Shown: one piece after another, positions 21,219 through 23,747 of the stretch
Layout of the letters: every line of letters begins with the position of its first letter
Numbering within the stretch: position 1 is the first letter of the stretch
Source: an uncultured Ruminococcus sp.
GTDB lineage: Bacteria > Bacillota > Clostridia > Oscillospirales > Ruminococcaceae
Assembly: GCA_900539095.1 (NCBI GenBank)
Contig: UQAR01000030.1
Coordinates: forward strand, 1-23,747
DNA length: 23,747 nt
Reading direction: 5' to 3'
The notes under the pieces: generated by a model
Told to the model about the DNA's origin: nothing
The model's database searches: none
The model's input: the letters and a program-made list of their open reading frames with translations, nothing else
Program-made: the position numbers and the translations under genes

Positions 21219-23700
21219 TTACTTCTTGTCAGCAATAGCAGCCTGTGCAGCAGCAAGTCTAGCGATTGGCACTCTGAATGGTGAGCAAGATACATAGTCA
21301 AGACCGATCTTGTTGCAGAACTCAACAGATGTTGGGTCACCGCCGTGCTCGCCGCAGATACCGCAGTGGAGCTTTGGATTAACTGGCTTACCAAGCTTGA
21401 TAGCCATTTCCATGAGCTTGCCTACGCCGTCCTGATCGAGCTTAGCAAATGGATCGTTCTCGTAGATCTTAGCGTCATAGTAAGCATTGAGGAACTTACC
21501 AGCGTCATCTCTTGAGAAACCGAATGTCATCTGTGTAAGGTCGTTAGTACCAAAGCAGAAGAAGTCAGCTTCCTTAGCGATCTCGTCAGCTGTAAGAGCA
21601 GCTCTTGGGATCTCGATCATTGTACCAACTTCGTACTTGAGGTCAGAACCAGCAGCCTTGATCTCTTCGTCAGCAGTCTCAACAACTACCTTCTTAACGT
21701 ACTTGAGCTCCTTAACATCGCCAACCAGTGGGATCATGATCTCTGGCTCAACTGTCCAGTCTGGGTGATTCTTCTTAACGTTGATAGCAGCCTTGATAAC
21801 AGCCTTTGTCTGCATCTTTGCGATCTCAGGATATGTTACTGCAAGACGGCAGCCACGGTGACCCATCATTGGGTTGAACTCGTGGAGTGATGCGATGATA
21901 GCCTTGATAGTCTCAACAGACTTGTTCTGTGCCTTAGCAAGAGCCTCGATATCAGCCTCTTCTGTTGGTACGAACTCGTGAAGTGGTGGGTCAAGGAATC
22001 TGATAGTTACAGGGTTACCCTCAAGTGCCTCATAAAGAGCCTCGAAGTCAGCCTGCTGCATTGGCTCGATCTTAGCAAGAGCAGCCTCTCTCTCCTCAAC
22101 TGTATCTGAGCAGATCATCTCTCTGAATGCAGCGATTCTCTCAGGATCAAAGAACATATGCTCTGTACGGCAAAGACCGATACCCTCAGCACCCAGCTCT
22201 CTTGCCTTCTTAGCGTCAGCAGGAGTATCTGCGTTTGTTCTAACCTTCATTGTTCTGAACTTGTCAGCCCAGCCCATGATTCTGCCGAACTCGCCAGCGA
22301 TTGTAGCGTCAACAGTTGGAATGATACCATCATAGATGTTACCTGTTGAACCGTCGATTGAAATATAGTCACCCTCGTGGAACTCCTTGCCTGCGAGTGT
22401 GAACTTCTTGTTAGCCTCGTCCATAACGATCTCTGAGCAGCCAGATACGCAGCAAGTACCCATACCACGAGCAACAACGGCTGCGTGTGATGTCATACCG
22501 CCTCTAACTGTCAGGATACCCTGTGAAGCCTTCATACCTGTGATATCCTCAGGTGATGTCTCAAGTCTTACAAGAACGACCTTCTCGCCCTTCTCGTTCC
22601 AAGCCTCAGCGTCATCAGCTGTGAATACGATCTTACCACAAGCAGCTCCTGGTGAAGCACCAAGGCCCTTGCCCATAGGAGTAGCAGCCTTCAGAGCCTT
22701 TGCATCGAACTGTGGGTGGAGAAGTGTGTCGAGGTTTCTTGGGTCGATCATTGCAACAGCCTCTTCCTCAGTTCTCATGCCCTCATCAACGAGGTCACAA
22801 GCGATCTTGAGAGCAGCCTGTGCAGTTCTCTTACCGTTTCTTGTCTGGAGCATATAAAGCTTACCATGCTCAACAGTGAACTCCATATCCTGCATATCTC
22901 TGTAGTGATCTTCAAGTGTCTTGCAAACCTTGTTGAACTCAGCGAATGCCTCTGGGAACTTCTGCTCCATCTCAGAGATGTGCATTGGTGTACGAACGCC
23001 GGCAACAACGTCCTCGCCCTGTGCGTTTGTAAGGAACTCACCGAACAGACCCTTAGCACCTGTAGCTGGGTCTCTTGTGAATGCAACACCTGTACCGCAG
23101 TCGTCACCCATGTTACCGAATGCCATGGACTGAACGTTTACTGCTGTACCCCATGAATAAGGGATATCATTGTCTCTTCTGTATACGTTAGCTCTTGGGT
23201 TGTCCCATGAACGGAATACAGCCTTGATAGCTCCCATGAGCTGCTCCTTAGGATCAGTTGGGAAGTCTGTGCCTATCTTGGACTTGTATTCAGCCTTGAA
23301 CTGGTTAGCCAGTTCCTTCAGATCGTCAGCGTCCAGCTCAACGTCCTGCTTAACACCCTTCTTAGCCTTCATTTCGTCGATAAGCTCTTCAAAATACTTC
23401 TTACCAACTTCCATAACTACGTCAGAATACATCTGGATGAATCTTCTGTAGCAGTCCCAAGCCCATCTTGGGTTACCTGACTGAGCAGCGATAGTATTAA
23501 CTACTTCTTCGTTCAGACCGAGGTTAAGGATAGTATCCATCATACCAGGCATTGATGCTCTAGCACCTGAACGTACAGAAACGAGGAGTGGGTTCTCCTT
23601 GTCGCCGAACTTCTTGCCTGTGATCTCTTCCATCTTTACAATGTACTCGTTGATCTCTGCCATGATCTCTGGGTTGATCTCACGGCCGTCCTCATAATAC
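21219..23700 (-). CDS. ppdK: Pyruvate, phosphate dikinase, 5'-truncated by contig end
   Basis: This cytoplasmic enzyme interconverts pyruvate + ATP + phosphate with phosphoenolpyruvate + AMP + pyrophosphate; in anaerobes it links glycolysis and gluconeogenesis. About 826 genuine residues remain of roughly 875; by comparison with the Clostridium symbiosum enzyme about 50 N-terminal residues are missing. Motifs: LVSVRSGARASMPGMMDTIL and AVFRSWDNPRA in the ATP-grasp part, GGMTSHAAVVARGMGTCCVSG with the phospho-carrier His, VRTNADTP and LGAEGIGLCRTEHMFF, and the PEP/pyruvate domain ending in HCGICGEHGGDP (catalytic Cys) and SCSPFRVPIARLAAAQAAI. The apparent open frame runs on to 23729, but its first residues, MGSEMCIRDR, are translated adapter. 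Codon choice (AAG, CTC/CTT, few rare codons) fits high expression. Its promoter is outside the window. Confidence 0.97.
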
Positions 23701-23747
23701 CTGTCTCTTATACACATCTCCGAGCCCACGAGACTAAGGCGAATCTC
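23701..23747 (+). other. Illumina Nextera i7 adapter (artefact)
   Basis: Bases 23701-23734 are the Nextera transposase adapter (Tn5 mosaic end at 23701-23719). Bases 23735-23742 (TAAGGCGA) are an i7 index (N701), and 23743-23747 the start of the P7 tail. This is library sequence. Genomic sequence ends at 23700. Confidence 0.98.

Overview
The window reads as one contig of a spore-forming, fibre-degrading Gram-positive Firmicute, most likely a Ruminococcus-like member of the Clostridia. The basis is gene content: a gerA-type germination operon, a DUF421/DUF4363 pair, a ClpC-type ATPase, DegV, ppdK, a class A RNase P RNA, a membrane-anchored GH5 cellulase with a CBM2-like module and no dockerin, and several surface proteins with Thr-rich linkers. 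The genus is inferred, not proven. Both ends are sequencing artefact: bases 1-48 and 23701-23747 are Illumina Nextera adapters with index bases, so the genomic sequence is only 49-23700.

Left part (49-4009). On the minus strand lies a spore-germinant receptor operon, gerAA-gerAB-gerAC, with overlapping genes and gerAC cut by the contig end. A sigma-G-like promoter sits upstream. Divergently transcribed are a DUF421 membrane protein and a DUF4363 protein.

Surface-protein and kinase region (4118-10819). A consensus promoter drives a 680-residue zinc-ribbon/transmembrane/repeat/Thr-rich surface protein. Next come an HTH protein (minus) and, divergently, a soluble Ser/Thr kinase whose gene overlaps one for a second zinc-ribbon/transmembrane/Thr-rich protein with a CAP-like outer domain. 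Then follow a VanY-type carboxypeptidase and, converging on it, a coiled-coil single-pass membrane protein. Five proteins in the window share one layout: polar cytoplasmic N-terminus, one membrane helix, low-complexity linker or coiled coil, and a second domain.

Middle (10925-16297). A two-domain PPK2 phosphotransferase converges on a 55-residue Cys/Gly-rich membrane peptide gene (12575-12742, minus) that length-filtered gene calling would miss. Divergent from it is a ClpC-like ATPase with a shortened middle domain, followed by degV.

Right part (16305-23700, all minus). In transcription order: 5'-truncated ppdK, rnpB with its own consensus promoter and terminator, a GAF/PAS/GGDEF/EAL protein with a variant GSDEF motif and an intact-looking EAL domain, and the anchored GH5 cellulase. 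Most transcription units end in clear hairpin terminators, several of them shared by convergent genes.

The best candidates for undescribed biology are the Cys/Gly-rich peptide with its hairpin leader, the HTH/kinase/zinc-ribbon-CAP locus with the neighbouring strongly expressed zinc-ribbon surface protein, and two near-identical promoter-plus-hairpin elements after the two zinc-ribbon genes. No tRNA, CRISPR array, insertion sequence or phage gene was seen.
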